Shown here: positions 1-6,049 of the stretch, one piece after another
How the letters are laid out: each line of letters begins with the position of its first letter
Numbering within the stretch: position 1 is the stretch's first letter
From: JANMZR01 sp031383555
GTDB taxonomy: Bacteria > Bacteroidota > Bacteroidia > Cytophagales > Spirosomataceae
Direction of reading: 5' to 3'
Assembly (NCBI GenBank): GCA_031383555.1
Contig: JANMZR010000237.1
Span: 1-6,049 of the forward strand
Length of the DNA: 6,049 nt
Notes under the pieces: model-generated
Told to the model about the DNA's origin: nothing
The model's input: the letters and a program-made list of their open reading frames with translations, nothing else
Databases searched by the model: none
Program-made: the position numbers and the translations under genes

Positions 1-1
1 A

Positions 2-763
2 AATATTTCAGGTTTACAGGCTGGCACTTTGTATAATTATAGGGTAAAATCTAATTGTACAGGAAGCTCAAGCACTTATACAACTGCCAATTTTACTACT
101 TCAACTGCACCATCAACTTGCCCAGGTGTGCTTGATAATGGTGCAAATAATACAATAGCTGGAGCGGCAACAATAAATTTAAATACCAACATTTATGGTT
201 TAATTACACCAAAAAATGACATTGATCATTACAAATTTATAATTGGTACAGCGGGTACAATTTCTATAAATTTAACCAACCTACCGGCCAATTATAATCT
301 AGCATTGTTAAGTGCTACTGGTGCCCAAATTGCAATTTCACAAAATAATGGAACAGCTAGCGAAACTATAAATGCAACTGTAGCAATTGGTACTTATTAT
401 GCAAAAGTACTTCCTAAAGGAAATGCGAGCAATGCAACTAATTGTTATACTTTAAGAGTAAATACGGGCACAGCTGCACGAATAAGTGGTGAAAACTCAG
501 AAAAAGAAAATAGAAATGAAATTGCACAAGAGGAGATAAAAATATTCCCAAATCCTGCCAAAAACTTAATAAATGTTGAAATCTTGAGTTTTGAAAAAAG
601 TGCAACTATTTCAATATTTGACTTATCTGGAAAAAGTATTTCGAAGAAAATTACTTATTCAAAATTGACCGAATTGAATGTTGAAAACCTTAAAAATGGT
701 GTTTACATTTTAAATATCAATCAGAATGGGGTAATGAAAAACAAAAAATTCGTAAAGGAATAA
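2..763 (+). CDS. Secreted protein, C-terminal part: FN3-like end, PPC-like domain, T9SS type A sorting domain (5' truncated by window)
   Basis: The reading frame is open from base 2 and the true start lies upstream. A TTG at 29 falls inside a domain and is not a credible start. Of 253 visible residues, about 1-33 look like the last strands of a fibronectin type III or similar domain (GLQAGTLYNYRVKSNC). Residues ~40-153 resemble a bacterial pre-peptidase C-terminal (PPC) beta domain, with the pattern D-x-D-x-Y-x-F (D73, D75, Y77, F79), then L-x-N-L-P-x-N-Y-x-L, and finally G-T-Y-Y-x-K-V before a last strand. Residues ~178-253 are a T9SS type A sorting domain: IKIFPNPAKN, a central IFDLSGK, then NLKNGVYILNI and a basic end (KNKKFVKE). 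Family knowledge: such proteins cross the outer membrane by T9SS, the tail is cleaved, and the product is released or anchored on the surface. PPC domains often follow secreted proteases, but no catalytic domain is visible here, so the activity is unknown. Confidence 0.9.
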   Translation, partial: NISGLQAGTLYNYRVKSNCTGSSSTYTTANFTTSTAPSTCPGVLDNGANNTIAGAATINLNTNIYGLITPKNDIDHYKFIIGTAGTISINLTNLPANYNLALLSATGAQIAISQNNGTASETINATVAIGTYYAKVLPKGNASNATNCYTLRVNTGTAARISGENSEKENRNEIAQEEIKIFPNPAKNLINVEILSFEKSATISIFDLSGKSISKKITYSKLTELNVENLKNGVYILNINQNGVMKNKKFVKE

Positions 764-782
764 TAGTAAAATACAGAATTTG

Positions 783-828
783 AAATGCTCAATATTTAAA
801 AATTATTTTAACTATTGAGCATTTTTTT
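783..828 (+). terminator. Rho-independent terminator after the T9SS cargo gene
   Basis: A 12-bp perfect stem is formed by 783-794 (AAATGCTCAATA) and 813-824 (TATTGAGCATTT). Inside it, after one mismatch (795/812), a further 6-bp stem TTAAAA/TTTTAA (796-801 with 806-811) closes on a 4-base loop. Seven T residues run through 822-828. It lies 20 bp past the TAA stop of the + strand gene. The minus-strand cluster also ends towards it, at 918. Read from that side the U-tract is short and interrupted, so termination in that direction is possible but weaker. Confidence 0.85.
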
Positions 829-917
829 AATCTCCAAATCTTAATAGTGAAATTTATTTTATTATTTAAAAAGTAGAAATTGGTAAACTTTTCAATATAA
901 CTTTACTAAAATAAAAA

Positions 918-2249
918 CTAACCTTTTATTTGCAAATGCTTTGGTGTAAGCCAAACAGGTTTTGTGATATTTACGACTGATTTAAGGTCGTTTAGAATGG
1001 TATAAAGCCCAAAATAAGTGCGGTTTACATAAAGGCCATGCTGTGAACCTCGGGCTGCATTGGCTGACCTTAATTCTGGCATTTTGGCTACTTTTTCAAG
1101 AAAATCATAAATTTCATCCACATAACCGTTTTGTCCAAAATCAAAGACATGGGTATCAAATGGCCTGCCCAATAACTGAATCATTTTTTTGAATAAATCT
1201 GTAAAAAAAACTTGCTGTTTGGGGGAATCTTCTTTTAAAATAAACTCCAAAGTCCAAAATATTCTTTTTATTTCAGCATCATTATTTAGTGTGTCAGGGT
1301 TAATTAAAGCAAAATAATTATCATAATAATCATCAGGAATCACTTTTATACAACCAAAGTCAATAATACCTAGGCGGCCGTCGGCAGTCATTAGAAAATT
1401 ACCCGGATGCGGGTCGGCATGAACTTGGCGCAAGGTATGCATCTGATAATCATAAAAATCCCATAACGCTTGCCCGATTTTATTGCGTATTTCCTGACTT
1501 GGATTGGTGTCTAAAAACTCTTTCAAATGCAAGCCTTCAATCCAATCCATGGTTAAAATACGGTTAGACGAATATTCTGGGTAATATTTCGGAAAAAACA
1601 AATCTGGAATATGCGCACATGCTTTTGTAATTTCAATAGATCGTTTAAGCTCCAAATCGTAGTCCGACTCTTCAATCAATTTGTATTCTACCTCGCTAAA
1701 ATATCTATCAATATCAGCATCATTTAGGTTTAAAAGTTGTACAGCAAGCGGCCTTGCCATTTTCAAGTCGGAGCTGATACTTTCGGCTATACCAGGGTAT
1801 TGAATTTTTACCGCTAGTTTTTTGCCATCCTTTTCAGCCAAATGCACTTGCCCAATGGAGGCTGCATTTTGAGCGTTTAGGTCAAATTTATCAAAAATAT
1901 CTAGTGGCGATTTATTGAAATATTTTTTAAAGGTTTTTATCACCAAAGGAGCTGAAAGCGGTGGCGCTGAATATTGTGCCATGGCAAACTTATCGGTATA
2001 GGCACGAGGCAATATACTTTTATCCATGCTCATCATTTGGGCAACTTTGAGCGCACTTCCTTTCAAATTGCTCAATGTTTCATATACATCGGCGGCATTG
2101 GAAGTGTGCAAATCTTCCTTTGTGAGAGATGAGTCAAAAATTCGCTTACTGTAATGCTTTATATAATTGGTGCCTACTTTCACACCTGCCTTAGCAAATT
2201 GTGTTGCCCGTGCTACTTTTGAAGTAGGTATACTTTCCTGTGATTTCAT
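918..2249 (-). CDS. ABC1/AarF/UbiB family atypical kinase, COQ8-like
   Basis: 443 residues, close to the usual length of COQ8-like ABC1 proteins without a long N-terminal extension. ABC1 signatures appear in order: KVAQ at 68-71 in place of the usual KxGQ motif; the Ala-rich loop AASIGQVH at 129-136; the nucleotide-binding Lys148 in AVKIQYPG; E193/E194-S-D-Y; the catalytic loop HADPHPGN at 277-284 (Asp279, Asn284); and the metal-binding DFG at 297-299. The AASIGQVH and KIQYPG stretches resemble mitochondrial COQ8/ADCK3 more than E. coli UbiB. No C-terminal membrane segments are evident, unlike UbiB, so the protein is probably cytosolic or membrane-peripheral. Family knowledge: these proteins have ATPase or kinase-like activity that supports quinone biosynthesis and related prenyl-lipid functions. 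The exact substrate here is unknown. The ATG start at 2249 has an A/T-rich leader and no Shine-Dalgarno. It is the last gene of the minus-strand block, 45 bp after the TetR-like gene. Confidence 0.92.
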   Translation of the reverse strand: MKSQESIPTSKVARATQFAKAGVKVGTNYIKHYSKRIFDSSLTKEDLHTSNAADVYETLSNLKGSALKVAQMMSMDKSILPRAYTDKFAMAQYSAPPLSAPLVIKTFKKYFNKSPLDIFDKFDLNAQNAASIGQVHLAEKDGKKLAVKIQYPGIAESISSDLKMARPLAVQLLNLNDADIDRYFSEVEYKLIEESDYDLELKRSIEITKACAHIPDLFFPKYYPEYSSNRILTMDWIEGLHLKEFLDTNPSQEIRNKIGQALWDFYDYQMHTLRQVHADPHPGNFLMTADGRLGIIDFGCIKVIPDDYYDNYFALINPDTLNNDAEIKRIFWTLEFILKEDSPKQQVFFTDLFKKMIQLLGRPFDTHVFDFGQNGYVDEIYDFLEKVAKMPELRSANAARGSQHGLYVNRTYFGLYTILNDLKSVVNITKPVWLTPKHLQIKG

Positions 2250-2294
2250 TATAATTTATAAATAACTGATTGGCAATAGTTTAAAAGCAAATTT

Positions 2295-2960
2295 CTATTT
2301 CCTATTATTGAAAATAAACTTACCCAAATCCAAAAGTGAATCTAGTGGTGACCTTGCCAATAAATCAAAAACAGTATTTACTGACTTTTCAATTAGGGTA
2401 TCCGATTTTTCAAAGGATTTACTTGAATCAAAAACCCAAAATTCAAGAATATACATTGTTTTTGCCCAAAAAATATCAGGATATCGCTCCATAATTTGTG
2501 GTATTGCCCGCTGTTCGACCTCTCTAGTTTCACGTGCTTCCATTAATAATTCATTGGCAAAATCATAAAAAACATGCTTAAATTCGGTGAATTCATCATT
2601 TTTATGTAAATAGAGCGGACGCTTAATTTGGTCAAAATTTCTCAAAATAAAGCTTCGATTGGCTTTCAATATTTCTAACCAAGTATAATAAAACGAAAGT
2701 AGTTTTTCCCTTACCGAATAGTTATCATAAACTTCCTCAGATTTAGCTTGCACCAATGCATCGGTAAAAAACCCTTTCCAAACTTGTTGCTCAATAGCTG
2801 AAAATGAAGTGAATTCTTCATAAAAATCTGCTTCAGAAATTTTCATTTTTTTACAAAATTCAAAAATCGAATTGGGTTTATAACCATTTTCAAGTAAGTG
2901 AGATATATAGGCTTTAACAATTTTATCCTTTAAAGAAATTTCTCCTAATTTATTTTTCAT
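2295..2960 (-). CDS. TetR-like transcriptional regulator
   Basis: 221 residues, normal for TetR proteins. The N-terminal ~12-60 fits the TetR DNA-binding fold: a first helix (DKIVKAYISHLLENGY), then a helix-turn-helix FCKKMKISEADFYEEFTSFSAIE, which corresponds to the family pattern IAxxAGVSxxxxYxxFxxKexL. The rest is helical and rich in aromatic residues (for example W61, FYYTWLEIL, FWAKTMYILEFWVF), as expected of a ligand-binding and dimerisation domain. I recall a Bacteroidota TetR subfamily often next to ABC1 kinases, but I could not check this. The HTH is divergent: the usual Gly of the turn is Lys and the recognition helix is acidic, so specific DNA binding is not assured. The start at 2960 follows an A-rich leader, 55 bp after the MpaB-like gene and 45 bp before the kinase gene. 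It probably controls the cluster it sits in (inference). Confidence 0.8.
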   Translation of the reverse strand: MKNKLGEISLKDKIVKAYISHLLENGYKPNSIFEFCKKMKISEADFYEEFTSFSAIEQQVWKGFFTDALVQAKSEEVYDNYSVREKLLSFYYTWLEILKANRSFILRNFDQIKRPLYLHKNDEFTEFKHVFYDFANELLMEARETREVEQRAIPQIMERYPDIFWAKTMYILEFWVFDSSKSFEKSDTLIEKSVNTVFDLLARSPLDSLLDLGKFIFNNRK

Positions 2961-3015
2961 TTTTTTAATCTTTAATTAATATTTTTGCCTCTATTAATTT
3001 TCTAAGCGAAAATTT

Positions 3016-3984
3016 CTAGAACATTTTTTCAAATAAAACTGAGGTTGTATTGTACAATTTTAACACCGATTTCGGCAAGTTTGTTTCTTTTATACCCAAT
3101 AAATCGGCATACTTTTCACCTAATAAAAATCGAGATTGCTCTACCAGTAGATTTCCAGTAAACTCGCTTGGAGCAAAACCTTTTATGACATTAAACAATG
3201 AAGCAGTAAGCGACTCACCTTCTGATGATTTTTTAAATTGCCGCTTAGCGATTAACCTATCAATTTTAGCTGATTCCAGATAATTGTTAGGTAATAAATC
3301 CTGTTTAATTCCTAATAAATATCCAATTACATTCCAAGTTTCCAAGTAGGCTTTTTCATTAACAACATCTGTTTTAAAGCCCAATTTTTCAAGACCACGC
3401 ATTACAACCAATGAAAAAGCGAGGTTAGTTCCCACCATATCTTCCTGATTAATTGGGTGACCCCAAGCCAAATCCCAACGCCCACTGTTTAAGGTGAAAT
3501 ATCTAATAATAGCATGTAAGAGTCTTATTTTAAAGCAAATAACAAATATTTCTTTTTCTTGCCACGTATCGTAAGTCATTACTAGCTTCAAAAAACTACC
3601 TGTCTCTTTAAGCCTGTTGAAAGTATCATTTTTTATTCTTTCTGAAAAATGCAAAACTTTGGCTCCATCAGCCCCTAAATAGCAATAGGGCAAAGCATAT
3701 AAAGCTAACACTAAGCCAATATTTTGTTGATTTTTTCTGTAAAAATCTGTGGCTCTTATTATCTGTTTTTTGTTGTAAAAAACTGGAAATTTTGAATTTT
3801 CAGCAAGAAAATCTTGCATAATTTGTGGCTTGTCCGAAAGATTAAACGATTGATAATCAGTAAGAAATTTCATTAATTCTTTTAAATAGGCAACCCCTTC
3901 AGCTTGAACTAAATTGGCAACCAAATTATCAACAGGTTCATCGCCATAAGTTCGGTAATTTGTAAGTAGTTTATTATCAACCAT
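3016..3984 (-). CDS. MpaB/latex-clearing-protein-like putative haem oxygenase (DUF2236 family)
   Basis: 322 residues, mostly helical, with no signal peptide, so probably cytoplasmic, unlike exported rubber oxygenases. The family core is at ~150-230: R154-L-L-H157-A-I-I-R161, then W170-D and GHPINQEDM (175-183), a helix with FSLVVMRGLEKLG, and the later LETWNVIGYLLGI and LLP. In latex-clearing proteins a His flanked by two Arg at this spacing binds b-type haem, so His157 is the likely axial ligand (by analogy, not proven). Family knowledge: Lcp cleaves C=C bonds in polyisoprene using O2, and fungal MpaB cleaves a farnesyl side chain. An isoprenoid or other unsaturated lipid substrate is therefore plausible, but the actual one is unknown. 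It lies 44 bp downstream of the SDR gene and 55 bp upstream of the TetR-like gene, consistent with one operon. Confidence 0.82.
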   Translation of the reverse strand: MVDNKLLTNYRTYGDEPVDNLVANLVQAEGVAYLKELMKFLTDYQSFNLSDKPQIMQDFLAENSKFPVFYNKKQIIRATDFYRKNQQNIGLVLALYALPYCYLGADGAKVLHFSERIKNDTFNRLKETGSFLKLVMTYDTWQEKEIFVICFKIRLLHAIIRYFTLNSGRWDLAWGHPINQEDMVGTNLAFSLVVMRGLEKLGFKTDVVNEKAYLETWNVIGYLLGIKQDLLPNNYLESAKIDRLIAKRQFKKSSEGESLTASLFNVIKGFAPSEFTGNLLVEQSRFLLGEKYADLLGIKETNLPKSVLKLYNTTSVLFEKMF

Positions 3985-3996
3985 ATTTTTAAAAAT

Positions 3997-4008
3997 CTTA
4001 GCGCTAAG
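3997..4008. promoter_or_regulatory. Perfect 12-bp palindrome between the SDR and MpaB-like genes; possible operator
   Basis: CTTAGCGCTAAG is a perfect palindrome in the 44-bp gap before the MpaB-like gene, 13 bp upstream of its ATG. It is G/C-rich compared with its surroundings. A palindrome of this sort could be a binding site for the dimeric TetR-like protein encoded one gene downstream. It has no following T-run on the minus strand that would suggest a terminator. One palindrome of 12 bp can arise by chance, and I found no second good copy at the other gaps. Confidence 0.3.
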
Positions 4009-4028
4009 CCAAAAAACTACCTAAAAGA

Positions 4029-4727
4029 TTAAACTTTTAAGGTTGACATACCGCCATCTACATTGAAAATTTGGCCTGTAATCCAACTTGCTTTTTCAGA
4101 TAGTAAAAATTCAGCCATGGAAGCAATATCATCTACCTCACCAATTCGTTTCATTGGATGGCGCAAAGCGTTGGCCTCTTTTTTCAAATCGGAGTTTAAT
4201 AATCCTGCCGCCAAAGGCGTATTAGTTAATGAAGGGGCAATACAATTTACTCTAATTTTGGGCGCAAATTCAGCAGCCAATGCCTTTGTAAGGCCTTCGA
4301 TGGCACCTTTTGATGCCGAAACCTGACTATGAAAACTTAATCCGCTTTGAACTGCCACTGTTGAAAACAATAAGATAGAAGCTAATTCAGATTTTTTTAA
4401 CCTCGCCATATTAGCCTGAATAACCTTAATGGCTCCCAATACTTGAAGCTCATAATCGGCAGCAAAATCAGTTGGCTTTAAGCGCTCAAAAGGTTTTAAA
4501 TTAATACTTCCGGGACAATAAACGATACCATCTAACACTTCTGGCAAAAAATCGAAGTTAAGTTGCTCGTCCAATACATTAATTGAATGAAATTGAATCC
4601 CTCGTTCAGAAATATTTTGCGAATTTTTATTATAAGTACCAAAAACCTGATGGCCTTCATTTGACAATAGCTGAGCTGTTTTTAAACCTATTCCGGAGGA
4701 GGCACCAATAATTAGGAAGTTTTTCAT
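4029..4727 (-). CDS. Atypical short-chain dehydrogenase/reductase (SDR) with Val in place of the catalytic Tyr
   Basis: 232 residues from ATG 4727, which puts the Rossmann strand at the N-terminus as is usual for SDRs. A longer frame from TTG 4766 would add 13 residues without domain support. Seen: the nucleotide-binding GASSGIG at 8-14; CPG at 71-73 in the place of the NNAG motif; Ser122 in LLFSTVA; Lys140 in VSASKGAIEGLTKALAAEFA; IRVNCIAP; and the C-terminal WITGQIFNVDGG. Position 136, where YxxxK should have Tyr, is Val (codon GTT), and the active-site Asn position seems to be Gln95. NAD(P) binding is likely, but standard SDR catalysis is doubtful. I recall a divergent SDR clade with FHxxVxxxK-like sequences, some found near photolyase/cryptochrome genes. 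None of those neighbours is visible here. It is the first gene of the minus-strand block, 44 bp before the MpaB-like gene. Confidence 0.88.
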   Translation of the reverse strand: MKNFLIIGASSGIGLKTAQLLSNEGHQVFGTYNKNSQNISERGIQFHSINVLDEQLNFDFLPEVLDGIVYCPGSINLKPFERLKPTDFAADYELQVLGAIKVIQANMARLKKSELASILLFSTVAVQSGLSFHSQVSASKGAIEGLTKALAAEFAPKIRVNCIAPSLTNTPLAAGLLNSDLKKEANALRHPMKRIGEVDDIASMAEFLLSEKASWITGQIFNVDGGMSTLKV

Positions 4728-4932
4728 TTTTACAAAAGTTATGTTATCTATTTTGATTAACAACAATTTATCAGAAATGTTTCTTGTAATTAATTATGGT
4801 TGATTTTGCAGTTTCTAAATTTAAAAGATAAGCGTAAATCTAATTTTATAATTAACAACTCTATTTTAAAAAAAAGACAACAAAGGCTTCTTAATGTTAA
4901 AAAGATAACTATTTTTATGAAAAAAAATCAAA
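4728..4932. promoter_or_regulatory. Divergent intergenic region between the SDR operon and the Gfo/Idh gene
   Basis: This is a 205-bp, very A/T-rich gap between two divergently transcribed genes, so promoters for both sides should lie here. It contains a short inverted repeat AGAAA-TG-TTTCT at 4773-4784. An open frame crosses its right half but shows no protein-like features. No clean Bacteroidota -7 element (TAnnTTTG) facing the Gfo/Idh gene was found. The nearest is TAATTTTA at 4841-4848, without a well-placed -33 TTG. Confidence 0.5.
4733..4763 (-). promoter_or_regulatory. Candidate Bacteroidota-type promoter for the SDR-led operon
   Basis: On the minus strand, a TTG (4763-4761) is followed about 20 bp later by AACTTTTG (4740-4733). 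This matches the phylum consensus TTG-N~20-TAnnTTTG with one mismatch in the -7 element. The -7 element ends only 5 bp before the ATG at 4727, so the transcript would be nearly leaderless. That makes the assignment tentative. Confidence 0.25.
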
Positions 4933-6015
4933 ATGAAAAATTTCCTCTATCTACTTTTAATTTTTGTAAACAATGCGCTTTTTGCACAAGTACGCATGGG
5001 TATTGCAGGTATGACACACGACCATGTAAATGCCATTCTCAACAGCCCAAAACATGAAGGGATGCTATTGGTTGGCTTTGCAGAACCCAATAAAGAGCTG
5101 GCAATGAGAAAGTTAAAAAAAGCCAAGCTACCCGAAAGCCTTTGGTTTGCAACTTTAGATGAATTGATAGAAAAAACTAAACCTGAGGCAATATGCGATT
5201 TTAGAAGCACTTTCGAGCATCTGGAAACAGTTGAAAAATGTGCTCCGAAAGGCATTCATGTGATGGTGGAAAAACCTTTGGCAGTAAATATGATCCATGC
5301 CAAAAAAATGGAAACTCTGGCCAAAAAACACAATATTCAGCTTATAACCAATTATGAAACTACCTGGTATGGAAGCCATCACCAAGCATTCGATATGATT
5401 CATAATCAAGGTTTTATGGGGGAAATTAGAAAAGTAGTAATAATGGATGGCCATAGTGGCCCAAAAGAAATCGGCTGCACGCCCGAGTTTTTAGCGTGGC
5501 TTACTGATCCAATTTTGAACGGAGGTGGCGCCATTATGGATTTTGGCTGCTATGGCGCTGATATTATGACTTGGTTAATGAAAGGCGAGCGTCCGATTTC
5601 GGTATCTGCAACTACAAAAACCAATAAACCAGAAGTATACCCTAAAGTGGACGATGAAGCAACAATCGTAGTTCAATACCCAAAGGCTCAAGGCATATTT
5701 CAAGGCTCATGGAACTGGCCTTTTGACAGAAAAGATACCGAAATTTATGGGCAAAAAGGTTATATTTTAGCCAACAGATTCCCAACTATTCGGGTAAGAT
5801 CGGGCGGGCGAAATGCAGAACCTGAAAAATCCATTGACGTGAAACCCTTGCAATCACCTCTAAATGATGCTTTTAGCTATTTTGCAAATGTAGTAACTGG
5901 TAATATAAATCCTGAAAAAGACTTGGGCTCTCTAAAAATAAATATGGTGGCTATGGAAATACTGGATGCTGCTGTGAAGTCTAGCAAAACAGGGAAGGTG
6001 GTATATTTGAAATGA
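4933..6015 (+). CDS. Exported Gfo/Idh/MocA-family oxidoreductase
   Basis: 360 residues. Residues 1-18 form a Sec signal peptide: Lys2, a hydrophobic core FLYLLLIFV, then NNALFA with likely cleavage before Gln19. There is no twin-arginine motif and no lipobox Cys. The Rossmann domain (~20-140) has GIAGMTHDHV at 23-32, an Asp/Glu-containing second strand end (FAEPN, 49-53) and the family hallmark VEKPL at 112-116 with Lys114. The C-terminal alpha/beta domain includes GGGAIMDFGCYGAD at 197-210. Asp203 and Tyr207 occupy the positions of the catalytic Asp and His of inositol dehydrogenases. Tyr at that site recalls periplasmic glucose-fructose oxidoreductase. Family role: NAD(P)-linked redox chemistry on sugars or cyclitols; the substrate here is unknown. 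The ATG at 4933 is chosen because it places the signal peptide at the N-terminus. It is preceded by an A-rich leader without a Shine-Dalgarno. Confidence 0.9.
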   Translation: MKNFLYLLLIFVNNALFAQVRMGIAGMTHDHVNAILNSPKHEGMLLVGFAEPNKELAMRKLKKAKLPESLWFATLDELIEKTKPEAICDFRSTFEHLETVEKCAPKGIHVMVEKPLAVNMIHAKKMETLAKKHNIQLITNYETTWYGSHHQAFDMIHNQGFMGEIRKVVIMDGHSGPKEIGCTPEFLAWLTDPILNGGGAIMDFGCYGADIMTWLMKGERPISVSATTKTNKPEVYPKVDDEATIVVQYPKAQGIFQGSWNWPFDRKDTEIYGQKGYILANRFPTIRVRSGGRNAEPEKSIDVKPLQSPLNDAFSYFANVVTGNINPEKDLGSLKINMVAMEILDAAVKSSKTGKVVYLK

Positions 6016-6049
6016 AACTATGTTTTTTTTTAATTTTATAAAAACAAAA
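6016..6049 (+). other. A/T-rich 3' flank of the Gfo/Idh gene, no clear terminator
   Basis: A run of nine T residues starts at 6023, and TTTTATAAAA (6034-6043) is self-complementary. No G/C-containing stem precedes the T-run. Whether transcription ends here or continues to a downstream gene cannot be judged because the window stops. Confidence 0.3.

Noticed and set aside
881..905. Weak GTAAA/TTTAC inverted repeat near the end of the ABC1 gene as a minus-strand terminator
   Set aside because: It has only 5 A/T-rich base pairs with a 14-base loop and no convincing T-run. The hairpin at 783-824 is far stronger.
2308..2568. Open frame antisense to the TetR-like gene
   Set aside because: The opposite strand encodes a well-supported protein. 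The antisense translation shows no recognisable motif.
3050..3283. Open frame antisense to the MpaB-like gene
   Set aside because: It is a shadow of the conserved gene on the other strand, with no domain features.
4063..4326. Open frame antisense to the SDR gene
   Set aside because: It is fully covered by the SDR coding sequence, and its translation has no protein-family features.
4728..4766. N-terminal extension of the SDR from a TTG codon at 4766
   Set aside because: It adds 13 residues ahead of the Rossmann strand with no family support. ATG 4727 gives the usual SDR N-terminus and an A-rich leader.
4800..5057. 85-residue + strand open frame across the intergenic region and the start of the Gfo/Idh gene
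   Set aside because: It is a low-complexity Lys/Asn-rich translation without domain features, and its second half is an out-of-frame reading of the signal-peptide and Rossmann region.
4947..5454. Two minus-strand open frames (4947-5255 and 5155-5454) within the Gfo/Idh gene
   Set aside because: Both are antisense to a gene with clear signal peptide, EKP and GGG motifs, and neither has motifs of its own.

Overview
The window reads as chromosomal DNA from a member of the Bacteroidota (Flavobacteriia, Cytophagia or a relative). It is AT-rich. The gene starts I examined are preceded by A/T-rich leaders without a Shine-Dalgarno sequence. The first gene ends in a type IX secretion system (T9SS) type A sorting domain, which is essentially confined to this phylum. 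The species cannot be named from the sequence.

Layout: (1) Bases 2-763, + strand: the 3' end of a gene for a large secreted protein, with an FN3-like tail, a PPC-like beta domain and a T9SS sorting domain, followed by a strong hairpin terminator at 783-828. (2) Bases 918-4727, - strand: four consecutive genes separated by only 44-55 bp. In transcription order they are an atypical short-chain dehydrogenase/reductase (SDR), an MpaB/latex-clearing-protein-like putative haem oxygenase, a TetR-like regulator and an ABC1/COQ8 (AarF/UbiB) atypical kinase. (3) Bases 4728-4932: a divergent promoter region. (4) Bases 4933-6015, + strand: a Gfo/Idh/MocA-family oxidoreductase with a Sec signal peptide, so probably periplasmic. 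The window ends just after it.

The four-gene minus-strand block is the most interesting part. Established knowledge: COQ8-type kinases support prenyl-quinone biosynthesis, and MpaB/Lcp enzymes oxidatively cleave isoprenoid chains. Inference: the block could be a regulated module acting on a prenyl lipid or other hydrophobic substrate, with the SDR handling a carbonyl or alcohol and the TetR-like protein sensing a ligand. Several enzymes here carry altered signature residues. The SDR has Val where the catalytic Tyr of YxxxK should be, the kinase has KVAQ instead of KxGQ, and the Gfo/Idh enzyme has Tyr in the usual His position and lacks the usual glycine-rich nucleotide loop. No tRNA, rRNA, CRISPR array, insertion sequence or phage gene is visible.
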